A DNA stretch of 9,129 nucleotides from Halobacteriovorax sp. (GCA_002686115.1 NZAF01000103.1:1-9129), one strand, 5' to 3'; shown: positions 1 to 6,236, counted from the stretch's first letter. Program-made: numbers and translations. The notes: generated from the sequence alone by a model not told the origin.

Positions 1-1127
1 GTCGTTCCCGCCTGCATTTGAAATTGAGAAAAGTGGATTCCTGGCTCATAATCAAGAAACTTTCTTGCTAGATGGCCTACCCCTGCTTGCCAAGGCTGCC
101 AGAGTAGGTGAGTTAGAAAAGAGACAACAGTTGATCTAAGGCGAAAATTTAAGTAGCCCGTTTGATCAACACATCTCATGGCAGCATCAATAAGAGGATA
201 ACCAGTTTGTCCATTTTTCCAAGCTTTGATGAGTTTCTTATTTTTTTTCTTTCTTATACCATTAAATGCAGGATTAATATTATGAAACTCTATTTCTGGC
301 TCCATTTCAAGTTTTTGAATGAAGTGACAATGCCACTTTAGCCTTGCCATGTATTGGTCTAGTGAAACTCTATTTTGAATAAAAGGCTTAAAGCTTTCAC
401 ATTCTTTATAGATTTGTCTTATAGAAATATTTCCCCAAGAGATATAAGCGGATAAGAATGAACAGTAGTACCTCGATTTTTCTGGATAACTTATAGAGCC
501 CCAGTATCCTTCAATTCTATTTTTTAAAAAGTCTTCAAGAACCTTATGCGCCTGTGTCTCTCCGCCATATACTATTAAATCATTATTCTCTTTTAGATCT
601 TTTAATAGCTCTTTTGGAAGAGGATAAAGCTCCTCTAATTTCCTACTATCATCATCTAAAATGGCGTTCTCTAAATTTGGTAGTTCATAAAGAGGGGCTT
701 TTACTTTCTTGATCCATCTAGCGTCCCATCCAGTACGATCCTTTAAACCTCTAATGACTAGATTGTTTTGAAATTCATGCCACCTAATACTATTTTCTTT
801 AAAAAATTCTTTGAGAATCAAGTCTCTTGAATAAGTGAGATCATTTCCAGTTTCCATGTGAGAAAAGATCTGTAAATCTTGATATCTTTCATGGAGTGTT
901 TTGAAAATATCTAGGGCTTCTCCGTAAAGAAGTAATACTTTAAGCCCTTTATCTTTCAAATCCATAAGGGATTGATAGATAAATCGCCAATGACGTATAT
1001 CCCAATCATAATGATGAGAAACACTTGGCTCAAAAATATAGAGACATATGGCCTTTTCTTGAAGTCCTTTGACAAGCGCTTCGTTATCACAAAGCCTTAG
1101 ATCTCTTTTAAACCAGATAACATTCAT
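1..1127 (-). CDS. Photolyase/cryptochrome-family flavoprotein, 3' end cut by window edge
   Basis: This is the N-terminal 375 residues of a deoxyribodipyrimidine photolyase/cryptochrome family protein; roughly the last 100 residues lie beyond the left edge. The start MNVIWFKRDLRL is the family's classic opening strand of the antenna-binding alpha/beta domain. Further on come YGGETQAHKVLEDF (near residues 187-200), the ISWGNIS segment, RLKWHCHF (W265), GQTGYPLIDAAMRC and LNFRLRS of the FAD-binding helical domain, and GIHFSQFQMQAGT at the cut end. Family members use FAD and blue light to repair UV pyrimidine dimers or act as light sensors. Oddities: the usual S-R-L-S-P segment reads S-F-L-S-A, and the residue aligning with the FAD-proximal Trp of E. 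coli photolyase is Phe369. Repair versus signalling cannot be settled from this fragment. There is no Shine-Dalgarno; a -10-like TAAAAT ends six bases before the ATG. Family certain, subclass unsure. Confidence 0.93.
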   Translation of the reverse strand, partial: MNVIWFKRDLRLCDNEALVKGLQEKAICLYIFEPSVSHHYDWDIRHWRFIYQSLMDLKDKGLKVLLLYGEALDIFKTLHERYQDLQIFSHMETGNDLTYSRDLILKEFFKENSIRWHEFQNNLVIRGLKDRTGWDARWIKKVKAPLYELPNLENAILDDDSRKLEELYPLPKELLKDLKENNDLIVYGGETQAHKVLEDFLKNRIEGYWGSISYPEKSRYYCSFLSAYISWGNISIRQIYKECESFKPFIQNRVSLDQYMARLKWHCHFIQKLEMEPEIEFHNINPAFNGIRKKKNKKLIKAWKNGQTGYPLIDAAMRCVDQTGYLNFRLRSTVVSFLTHLLWQPWQAGVGHLARKFLDYEPGIHFSQFQMQAGT

Positions 1128-1133
1128 TTAAGT

Positions 1134-1161
1134 ATTTTAGCTCTATTTTAATAAAATTGAA
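1134..1161 (-). promoter_or_regulatory. Possible promoter of the photolyase gene, leaderless arrangement
   Basis: On the minus strand a TAAAAT hexamer (1134-1139) matches the -10 consensus at five of six bases and ends six bases before the photolyase ATG. The expected transcription start therefore falls on the A of the start codon. A weak -35 (TTCAAT, 1156-1161) sits 16 bases upstream. No ribosome-binding sequence lies between this element and the ATG. The region is very AT-rich, so a chance match is possible. Confidence 0.35.
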
Positions 1162-1296
1162 TCCTTAGTCTAGCTTTTGATCAGGAATATCGATGGGAAC
1201 TATATTACTTTTTTACAACTAAATTCAATTTTTTCACACTATTTTTTTATCTATGCTAAACATCTTTAAATCTTAACAATCAATATTGGAGTCATG

Positions 1297-1578
1297 ATGA
1301 AATCTATCATTTTGAGTATACTTATTCTTGGAAGCTTCTCTAGCTATGCTGAACATTGTGTATCTAAAGCAGTTCGAAATGTAATTAATACTGTTCTTGC
1401 TGAGGGGGATAATTGTAATCGCTCAAATTTAGAAGATATTACTGTAGAGCAGGTTCTCTATCCAGCATCAACTCAGTCGACAATATTTGAAATTAGTTAT
1501 AGCTGTGAAAAAGACGGTAGTGCTCTAGTGATATTTGATGATGAGTGTAATGGTGAAGGTCGCTACGTCTCTTTATAA
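1297..1578 (+). CDS. Small exported protein with four cysteines, unknown function
   Basis: I do not recognise this 93-residue protein. It starts with a clear signal peptide: MK, a hydrophobic run (IILSILILGSF), then a likely signal peptidase I cleavage after SYA at residue 18. The mature part would be about 75 residues, mildly acidic, with cysteines at 21, 40, 70 and 84 that could form two disulfides after export to the periplasm or outside. Two ATG codons lie in tandem at 1294 and 1297. The second is preferred because the GGAG site at 1288-1291 is then five bases away, against two for the first. The gene lies alone between the divergent photolyase gene and the convergent anti-sigma gene, whose stop is only 14 bases away, so it is probably transcribed as a single gene. 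Export is well supported; the role is unknown. Confidence 0.72.
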   Translation: MKSIILSILILGSFSSYAEHCVSKAVRNVINTVLAEGDNCNRSNLEDITVEQVLYPASTQSTIFEISYSCEKDGSALVIFDDECNGEGRYVSL

Positions 1579-1592
1579 CTGATGTCTTACTT

Positions 1593-1889
1593 CTAGGGTA
1601 TCCAAGAATAGGGCGTTTCTTGTGTTTCAAAGTAGTTATCAGAATTTATATATTCAATCAACTCTCGCTTCTCCTTTGTACTAAGATCATGACTTGTTGG
1701 TAATGAGTAGAAAATTAAAAGAGTCATCATCACCAAACTAGAAACGAGGGGGACTTTCCATGGAATTTGTTCCTCCTGTTTATTTGTCTGATTTCGAATA
1801 GAGTTTTGAATACTGTCCCAAGTCTGAGCTTTTTCTTTTGGTTCACTCTTATCACTTTGAATAAGTTTTTTTAAGTGTTCATCATTCAT
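1593..1889 (-). CDS. Putative anti-sigma factor, single-pass membrane protein
   Basis: This 98-residue protein is probably the anti-sigma factor for the ECF sigma factor encoded just upstream. It has a polar, charged N-terminal part of about 43 residues (cytoplasmic by prediction), one transmembrane segment around residues 46-63 (VPLVSSLVMMTLLIFYSL) and a short acidic C-terminal tail that would be periplasmic. There are no cysteines, so it is not a zinc-binding ZAS-type anti-sigma. It has no clear sequence family, and the call rests on topology and position. The start at 1889 overlaps the sigma stop by eight bases and has GGAG (1896-1899) six bases upstream. An ATG at 1901 would add four residues, but its AGGAG is only one base away. 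The overlap predicts translational coupling, which keeps sigma and inhibitor in balance. A non-regulatory membrane protein remains possible. Confidence 0.7.
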   Translation of the reverse strand: MNDEHLKKLIQSDKSEPKEKAQTWDSIQNSIRNQTNKQEEQIPWKVPLVSSLVMMTLLIFYSLPTSHDLSTKEKRELIEYINSDNYFETQETPYSWIP

Positions 1890-2427
1890 GATCAACTCCA
1901 TTCTCCTTTAGGAAGTCTTTAAATTTGTTCTTAGCTGTGTGTAATCTCGACTTAACTGTTCCTTGTGGAATTTTTAAGAGCTCACTGATTTCAGCTTGAG
2001 TGAGACCCAATTTAAAATAGAGAATGAAAACTTCTTTGCCATTCTCATCTAGTAGAGAAAGACCTTTTGTTATAAGGTCTTTTCTTGTCTCATCATTTTT
2101 AACAATAGATTCAGATAACTCTTCTTGATTAAGCTTCATTAGTGATAAGTCAGTCTTTGATTTTCTTAGATAATCAAATGCAGTATTCCTTGCGATGGTA
2201 TATATCCATGTTTTAAAAGACGATCTTTCTTCAAAACTATCATATCTTTGCCATGCCTTTAAATAGGTCTCTTGAATGAGATCATCTGTCACTTCACTTC
2301 TAACGAGCCAGTATATTATGGTTCTTACAAAATCTTTGCTTTCATTATAGTGAGTTTGAAATCTCCTAAGCTTTGAGTCAGAATCATCACTTAGGAGACC
2401 AATATATTGAAGTGCCTTATTTATCAA
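1882..2427 (-). CDS. ECF-family RNA polymerase sigma factor
   Basis: This 181-residue protein is an extracytoplasmic-function sigma factor of the sigma-70 family, directing RNA polymerase to a small stress regulon. Region 2 is clear at about residues 23-90: DDLIQETYLKAWQRYDSF, followed by FKTWIYTIARNTAFDYLRK, the -10-recognising and core-binding part. Region 4 is at about 130-175: GKEVFILYFKLGLTQAEI, then LLKIPQGTVKSRLHTAKNKF, the helix-turn-helix that reads the -35. Regions 1 and 3 are absent, as is normal for ECF factors. The best start is TTG at 2427, two bases after the stop of the Spy-like gene, with GAGG ten bases upstream. There is no in-frame ATG before residue 97, inside the protein. 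The gene is the middle member of a three-gene operon and is followed, with overlap, by the putative anti-sigma gene. A matching ECF promoter upstream of the operon implies positive autoregulation. Confidence 0.95.
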   Translation of the reverse strand: MINKALQYIGLLSDDSDSKLRRFQTHYNESKDFVRTIIYWLVRSEVTDDLIQETYLKAWQRYDSFEERSSFKTWIYTIARNTAFDYLRKSKTDLSLMKLNQEELSESIVKNDETRKDLITKGLSLLDENGKEVFILYFKLGLTQAEISELLKIPQGTVKSRLHTAKNKFKDFLKENGVDHE

Positions 2428-2429
2428 AG

Positions 2430-2867
2430 TTATTCATCCTCAGAATGTGGACCTCTTCTATGTCCCTTTCTGTGTCCTTTTCTCTTTTCTCTCATCTCCA
2501 TAAACTTTTGTCTTTGTTCATCGTTTAAGAGATTCTTCATGAAGATCATTTTGTTAAAGCGCATTTCACCTTTTTCACTCATTTTAGAGACGATCTTTTG
2601 GTGAATTTCTTTAAGCTTTGAGTCTGGTTGATTAGAGATAAAAGCATTCTTCATTTCTTCTCTTAATGCCTTCATTTCTCCTCTGCCTCCACGCTTATTT
2701 TTATTCGCCTTTCGAAACTCCTTAAGTTTTAAGAATTGCTCATCACTAAGACCAAGCTCTTGCTTCATTTTCTCTATTCTGTGTTTGCCTTTTCCTTTAC
2801 CTTTCGCAAATGTAGTCGAAGCATTTACTAAAAGTAGCATCATTGTAATGTAGATTAACTTTTTCAT
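2430..2867 (-). CDS. Spy/CpxP-like periplasmic protein heading a sigma-factor operon
   Basis: This 145-residue exported protein resembles the Spy/CpxP/ZraP/CnrX superfamily of helical periplasmic proteins, which act as chaperones or as sensors of envelope or metal stress. The signal peptide ends at TFA (residue 21). The mature protein is strongly basic and helical and carries two LTxxQ-type motifs, LSDEQ (40-44) and LNDEQ (114-118), placed as in the family. It ends in a basic tail with His132, His136 and His141 followed by an acidic SEDE. AGGAG at 2873-2877 gives a good ribosome site five bases before the ATG. The gene is first in an operon with the ECF sigma factor (two-base gap) and the putative anti-sigma. 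By analogy with CnrX, CpxP and ZraP it may sense the stress and act on the anti-sigma, or be a protective product of the regulon. The family assignment rests on motifs and layout only. Confidence 0.8.
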   Translation of the reverse strand: MKKLIYITMMLLLVNASTTFAKGKGKGKHRIEKMKQELGLSDEQFLKLKEFRKANKNKRGGRGEMKALREEMKNAFISNQPDSKLKEIHQKIVSKMSEKGEMRFNKMIFMKNLLNDEQRQKFMEMREKRKGHRKGHRRGPHSEDE

Positions 2868-2910
2868 TTATTCTCCTATGATAGATGAGAGTTTTTATGC
2901 TCTTATATCT

Positions 2911-2938
2911 TAGACGAATTAAGGCCATAAAAGGTTCA
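2911..2938 (-). promoter_or_regulatory. ECF-type promoter of the Spy-like/sigma/anti-sigma operon
   Basis: Read on the minus strand, TGAACCTTTT (2929-2938) is followed by CGTCTA (2911-2916), with 17 bases between TGAAC and CGTC. This is the typical layout of ECF sigma promoters (a -35 with the AAC core and a -10 with CGTC). It lies directly upstream of an operon that encodes an ECF sigma factor. Transcription would begin near 2904, giving a leader of about 36 bases with AGGAG before the first gene. The operon is therefore probably activated by its own sigma factor. Confidence 0.75.
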
Positions 2939-3022
2939 TTCTTTTTTTACCTATTAAGATTTATGCAGTAAATACAATGGGTTAGGTGAGACTCTTGGTT
3001 GTTTATTTTTATACGCTGCTCA

Positions 3023-3051
3023 CTGACAAATGACTTCATTCGTTATTTAAT
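3023..3051 (+). promoter_or_regulatory. Probable radD promoter, nearly leaderless
   Basis: CTGACA (3023-3028) and TTTAAT (3046-3051) each match the sigma-70 consensus at five of six bases and are separated by the ideal 17 bases. The predicted transcription start is at about 3058, one base before the radD ATG at 3059. There is no Shine-Dalgarno before that ATG, which agrees with a leaderless mRNA. If translation instead began at the upstream TTG (2999), this element would lie inside the coding region. Confidence 0.5.
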
Positions 3052-3058
3052 ATGGCAT

Positions 3059-4798
3059 ATGTACAAACTTAGAAGTTATCAGTCTGAAGCGGTTGATAAG
3101 GCCATTTCTCATTTTAAAAAGACCCGTGATCCTGCAGTCATTGTTCTACCAACTGGAGCTGGGAAAAGTTTAGTGATTGCTGAGCTTTCACGAATTGCAA
3201 AGGGGCGAGTTTTAGTGCTTGCTCACGTAAAAGAGCTCGTTGAACAAAATCATGCCAAGTACGAAAGCTATGATCTTGAAGCAGGGATCTATTCGGCAGG
3301 TCTTGAAAGAAAAGATCATCACGGAAAAGTCATATTTGGTAGTATTCAATCTGTTGCGAGGGCCAATGATTCATTCTTTAAAGACTTCACGATTGTGATT
3401 ATAGATGAATGTCACCGTGTCAGTCTTGACGAAGAAACACAGTACATCTCTGTTATTAAAAAACTTAGAAAGAATAACCCTGAGATTTGTATCTTGGGAC
3501 TCACGGCCACACCTTATCGCCTTGGAATGGGCTGGATTTATAATTATCATTACAATGGAACCATTCAAACCACTGAAGATCGCTTTTTTAAGCATTGTGT
3601 GTTTGAACTTCCTCTTGAGTACATGATTAAGAATAAGTACCTCACACCTCCTGTTAAAATTGATATACCAGTAACAAGTTATGACTTCTCTGAACTCACT
3701 GAGAAGGGAAGAATGTATACAACTGCAGAGGTTGAGGAAATCATTAATTCCCAAAGAAGACTGACCCCTCTTATTATAAAAAATATCATCGATATCACTG
3801 AAAGTTATCACCGAAAAGGAGTGATGATTTTTAGCTCCACTGTAAAGCATGCTAAAGAAATTCTAAGTTATCTTCCTGAAGGTGAGGCACAGATTGTCCT
3901 TGGGGATACGGATGATAGTGAGAGAGATCGAATCATTGAAGAATTTAAAGAGAAGAAATTTAAGTATCTCGTAAATGTCTCCGTCTTAACAACAGGCTTT
4001 GATGCTCCTCACGTAGATGTCATTGCCCTTTTAAGGCCTACTGAATCAGTGAGCCTCTATCAGCAGATTATTGGGCGAGGACTCCGCCTTGATGAAGGAA
4101 AAAAGGACTGTTTTGTTCTTGATTATACAGGTATTGGGCATGATATTTACACGCCTGAAGTCAGTGATAAAAGACCTACAAAGGAGTCTGTGGTTGTTCA
4201 GGTAGAGTGTCCTAAGTGTGGTTTTAATAATGACTTCTGGGGCCGAGTAAATAATGATGGCTTTGTGATTGAGCATTATGGAAGAAAATGTCGAGGAGCT
4301 TCTTTTGATGAAGATTCATTAGAGGTTATTCCTTGTGGTTATCGCTTTCGAGCAAAAATTTGTGAAAAGTGTGGAGAGGAAAACGATATCACTGCAAGAG
4401 AGTGTTCGGCATGTCAGCATGTTCTTATTGATGCAGACTCTAAACTTAAGCAGGCCAGGCTCTCAAAGAATGCTCATGTTTTAAAGCCAGATTCCATAGA
4501 GCTTTTAAAAAAGAATGATAAGAATGGAAATGATTTTTTAGAGGTTAAATACTATGACTACGATGCAAAGTATTTAACGGAGTTTTATTATTTAAATAAT
4601 AAAACAGCTCTTAAAAAGTTTAATATTAATTTCTTACGCTCTCATATTCGTCTACCAGAACTAGCTGATGCCATCGGCTCTGTGGATGATGTGATTAAGT
4701 ATCAAAAACTTTTTCGTATGCCTTCTTATGTTATTGCTCGTAAGCAAGATAAGTACTGGAAGGTTACAGAAAAGATCTTTGTTGAAGAGATGAACTAA
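3059..4798 (+). CDS. radD: RadD-like superfamily II DNA repair helicase/ATPase
   Basis: This 579-residue protein matches E. coli RadD (YejH, about 586 residues) along its whole length as I remember that sequence. RadD is an SF2 ATPase that works with RecA and SSB in recombination and double-strand break repair. Visible motifs: the opening LRSYQSEAV, Walker A PTGAGKS (31-37), AHVKELVEQNHAKY, GSIQSVAR, DECH (116-119), LTATPYRLGMGWIY, then VLTTGFDAPHVD, LRPTESVSLYQQ and GRGLR (339-343) in the second RecA domain. Two zinc-binding clusters follow: C384, C387, C411, C426 and C435, C438, C449, C452. The start at 3059 gives the RadD-like N-terminus MYKLRSYQ. A TTG at 2999 would add 20 hydrophobic residues with no RadD counterpart, although AGGTGAG lies eight bases before it. 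The 3' end overlaps the convergent neighbour by four bases. Cytoplasmic; no defect seen. Confidence 0.96.
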   Translation: MYKLRSYQSEAVDKAISHFKKTRDPAVIVLPTGAGKSLVIAELSRIAKGRVLVLAHVKELVEQNHAKYESYDLEAGIYSAGLERKDHHGKVIFGSIQSVARANDSFFKDFTIVIIDECHRVSLDEETQYISVIKKLRKNNPEICILGLTATPYRLGMGWIYNYHYNGTIQTTEDRFFKHCVFELPLEYMIKNKYLTPPVKIDIPVTSYDFSELTEKGRMYTTAEVEEIINSQRRLTPLIIKNIIDITESYHRKGVMIFSSTVKHAKEILSYLPEGEAQIVLGDTDDSERDRIIEEFKEKKFKYLVNVSVLTTGFDAPHVDVIALLRPTESVSLYQQIIGRGLRLDEGKKDCFVLDYTGIGHDIYTPEVSDKRPTKESVVVQVECPKCGFNNDFWGRVNNDGFVIEHYGRKCRGASFDEDSLEVIPCGYRFRAKICEKCGEENDITARECSACQHVLIDADSKLKQARLSKNAHVLKPDSIELLKKNDKNGNDFLEVKYYDYDAKYLTEFYYLNNKTALKKFNINFLRSHIRLPELADAIGSVDDVIKYQKLFRMPSYVIARKQDKYWKVTEKIFVEEMN

Positions 4799-5298
4799 TT
4801 TCTACAAGTTTCTTTTTCTAAAATAAAATCATGAAACTCGTTAATACCTCTTTCTTTAGAAATAAAAAGATAACTTCCAACAAGCTTCTTTCCAAAACGA
4901 AGAATATTTAAATTAACAAAGTGATCAACAGGTCTATATCTTGCCCCATCTTTCATAAGAAGTTCTTCATTGACTTCATAATAGTATGAAAAAGAATTTT
5001 CAATTTTTTGCCCAACGTTTTTAAACATCACAATAGGTAAGTAACCATAGCTCTGTCTCTGTTCTACGTAACCTGTAAAGAGAGTTAGCATCTCAAGGTT
5101 CATATACTTTCCTTCAAGAGTTTTATATGTGAATGAATTATCATTCTCTTCATAAAGAGACTGGTTTCTCCACATGATTGGTCCAGGGATTGGTCTTTTA
5201 AAGTCAACTGAGACTGTCTTATAGCAACCTTCAAGTAAGCTGGCATTTGCAGAGGCAAGAAAACTTATTAAAAGTAAAAATTTTAAAATGTGTTTCAT
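4795..5298 (-). CDS. Exported protein of unknown function with one likely disulfide
   Basis: I do not recognise this 167-residue protein. A signal peptide is clear: MKHILK, a hydrophobic core LLLISFLASA, and a likely cleavage after ANA at residue 19. The mature part is rich in aromatic residues and alternating hydrophobic stretches, which suggests a beta-rich fold. It has only two cysteines, at 25 (LEGCYKT) and 165 (third from the C-terminus). These could join the two ends of the mature chain in the periplasm. AAGGAA five bases before the ATG is an adequate ribosome site. The gene lies 20 bases downstream of the TM2 protein gene and probably shares its transcript. Its stop codon overlaps the convergent radD stop, with no terminator between them. 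The N-terminal region after the signal lacks a lipobox. Function unknown. Confidence 0.78.
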   Translation of the reverse strand: MKHILKFLLLISFLASANASLLEGCYKTVSVDFKRPIPGPIMWRNQSLYEENDNSFTYKTLEGKYMNLEMLTLFTGYVEQRQSYGYLPIVMFKNVGQKIENSFSYYYEVNEELLMKDGARYRPVDHFVNLNILRFGKKLVGSYLFISKERGINEFHDFILEKETCRN

Positions 5299-5318
5299 AT
5301 AAATTCCTTTTTATGTGT

Positions 5319-5765
5319 TTAGCGATAAAGTGGTGGCCCTGATCTATTTTCTTCATCTACCATTTCATTGAGATGCCAAAAATCATAGATGACACCAAGA
5401 AAGAAGAGTCCGCCTGTAAGAAAATAGATAATCCCGTGAAGGTAGCGACCAACGTAAATTCGATGTACGCCAAAGACTCCTAAATAGGTGAGAAGAATCC
5501 ATGCGACATTATAATCATACTTTCCTGTATGATATTTTTGATCAGCTTCTTGATCCATGTGAGGAATAAGAAATAAGTCTACAAGCCAACCGATTCCAAG
5601 TAATCCCAATGTACAAAACCAGATGGTTCCTGAAATAGGCTTTCCATAGTAAAAACGGTGAGACCCTGTAAAACCAAATATCCAAAGAATATAACCTACC
5701 GTAATTGAATGAGTATCTGTGACTCTCTCAATATCAGTTCTATGCATAACATTGTTATCTTTCAT
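5319..5765 (-). CDS. Double TM2-domain membrane protein
   Basis: This 148-residue inner-membrane protein holds two copies of the TM2 domain, a pair of transmembrane helices joined by a short turn. Copy one spans about residues 22-70 and contains FGFTGSHRFYYGK, SGTIWF and GIGWLVDLFLIP. Copy two spans about 87-134 and contains LGVFGVHRIYVGR, HGIIYF and FLGVIYDFWHL. The matching HR(F/I)Y and aspartate positions (His36/His101, Asp63/Asp128) are exactly 65 residues apart, so this is an internal duplication. Bacterial TM2 proteins are widespread but mostly uncharacterised, and no specific reaction can be assigned. The start at 5765 has GAGGGAG four bases upstream, much better than the internal Met7. 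The gene precedes the exported-protein gene by 20 bases and forms a likely two-gene operon. The polar N-terminus of about 20 residues is probably cytoplasmic. Confidence 0.9.
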   Translation of the reverse strand: MKDNNVMHRTDIERVTDTHSITVGYILWIFGFTGSHRFYYGKPISGTIWFCTLGLLGIGWLVDLFLIPHMDQEADQKYHTGKYDYNVAWILLTYLGVFGVHRIYVGRYLHGIIYFLTGGLFFLGVIYDFWHLNEMVDEENRSGPPLYR

Positions 5766-5846
5766 AACGCTCCCTCATACTTCCAAGTTTACATTTAAAA
5801 GTTTGATATGTTAAACACTGTCATAAAACTACAAAAGGATAACGCC

Positions 5847-6182
5847 ATGAGACATATTATCATTCTCTATTCACTTTTCTTCTCTTTAAACGTTTTTGCA
5901 AATAATCAGGTAACTTGTGAATTTAAGCATAGTAATATTGCTGATGATGTTTTTGTAATTACTCATGATAAAGAGAGTGGAACTCATTCTATGTCTGAAT
6001 TTGAAAATAATCTTATTAAAGGCTTTGTTTCATATCTTAAAGGAAACGTTGTCGTTCATATAGTTCTACTTGAAACAAATCAGGCGTTTAATCTTAGAGG
6101 TTCAGTAGAAAACGGAAACGTCTTATCATCTGACTTTACCACTCCAGAATTTGGTTATTGGATTAGCGTAAACTGCCGATAA
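5847..6182 (+). CDS. Small exported protein of unknown function
   Basis: I do not recognise this 111-residue protein. It opens with a signal peptide (MRHIIILYSLFFSLNVFA, likely cut after residue 18). The mature part of about 93 residues has alternating hydrophobic strands typical of a small beta protein. It has two cysteines, Cys24 and Cys110, near the two ends of the mature chain, which suggests a closing disulfide. The start at 5847 is chosen because AAAGGA (5834-5839) lies seven bases upstream and the signal peptide then begins at residue 1. The ATG at 5808 in the same frame would put 13 polar residues in front of the signal sequence. The gene is divergent from the TM2 gene and appears to stand alone. 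A GC-rich hairpin follows its stop codon. Confidence 0.75.
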   Translation: MRHIIILYSLFFSLNVFANNQVTCEFKHSNIADDVFVITHDKESGTHSMSEFENNLIKGFVSYLKGNVVVHIVLLETNQAFNLRGSVENGNVLSSDFTTPEFGYWISVNCR

Positions 6183-6195
6183 TTGAAAGACTCGT

Positions 6196-6236
6196 GCGCC
6201 TCATCAGGCGCTCGTTAAATATGGGCTGGCATATTT
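6196..6236 (+). other. Tandem stem-loops after the small exported-protein gene
   Basis: GCGCCT and AGGCGC (6196-6201, 6206-6211) form a perfect six-pair GC stem with a CATC loop, but no T run follows it directly. Five bases later AAATATG and CATATTT (6217-6223, 6230-6236) form a seven-pair AT-rich stem around GGCTGG, with two further T bases after it. The first could be a weak terminator or RNA-stabilising end for the gene at 5847. The pair could also lie in the leader of the downstream lipoprotein gene. Neither has the full shape of an intrinsic terminator. Confidence 0.4.

Noticed and set aside
1252..1257. TATGCT as a -10 for the small exported protein at 1297
   Set aside because: No acceptable -35 lies 16-18 bases upstream in this AT-rich stretch, so the promoter could not be supported.
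1899..1901. Upstream ATG for the anti-sigma gene
   Set aside because: Its AGGAG would be only one base away; the ATG at 1889 has GGAG at six bases.
2407..2604. 65-residue plus-strand open frame opposite the Spy-like gene
   Set aside because: It lies entirely antisense to well-supported coding sequence, has low-complexity composition (Cys, Pro, Phe, Leu) and no ribosome site.
2999..3058. TTG start giving radD 20 extra hydrophobic residues
   Set aside because: The extension has no counterpart in RadD proteins and contains the best promoter match. It is kept as an alternative because AGGTGAG lies eight bases upstream of the TTG.
3405..3626. 73-residue plus-strand open frame inside radD
   Set aside because: It overlaps the conserved DECH and TATP region in another frame, with no independent coding signal.
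3371..3850. 159-residue minus-strand open frame inside radD
   Set aside because: It is antisense to a highly conserved helicase region and has no recognisable domain; an open frame by chance.
4046..4276. 76-residue minus-strand open frame inside radD
   Set aside because: It is antisense to helicase motif VI and the first zinc cluster, with no domain or start signal.
5808..5846. Longer start for the small exported protein
   Set aside because: It would place 13 polar residues before a signal peptide, and the ATG at 5847 has a good ribosome site.
6196..6211. GC hairpin as a standard intrinsic terminator
   Set aside because: The stem is perfect, but it is followed by TCGTTAAA and not by a T run; reported only as a stem-loop.
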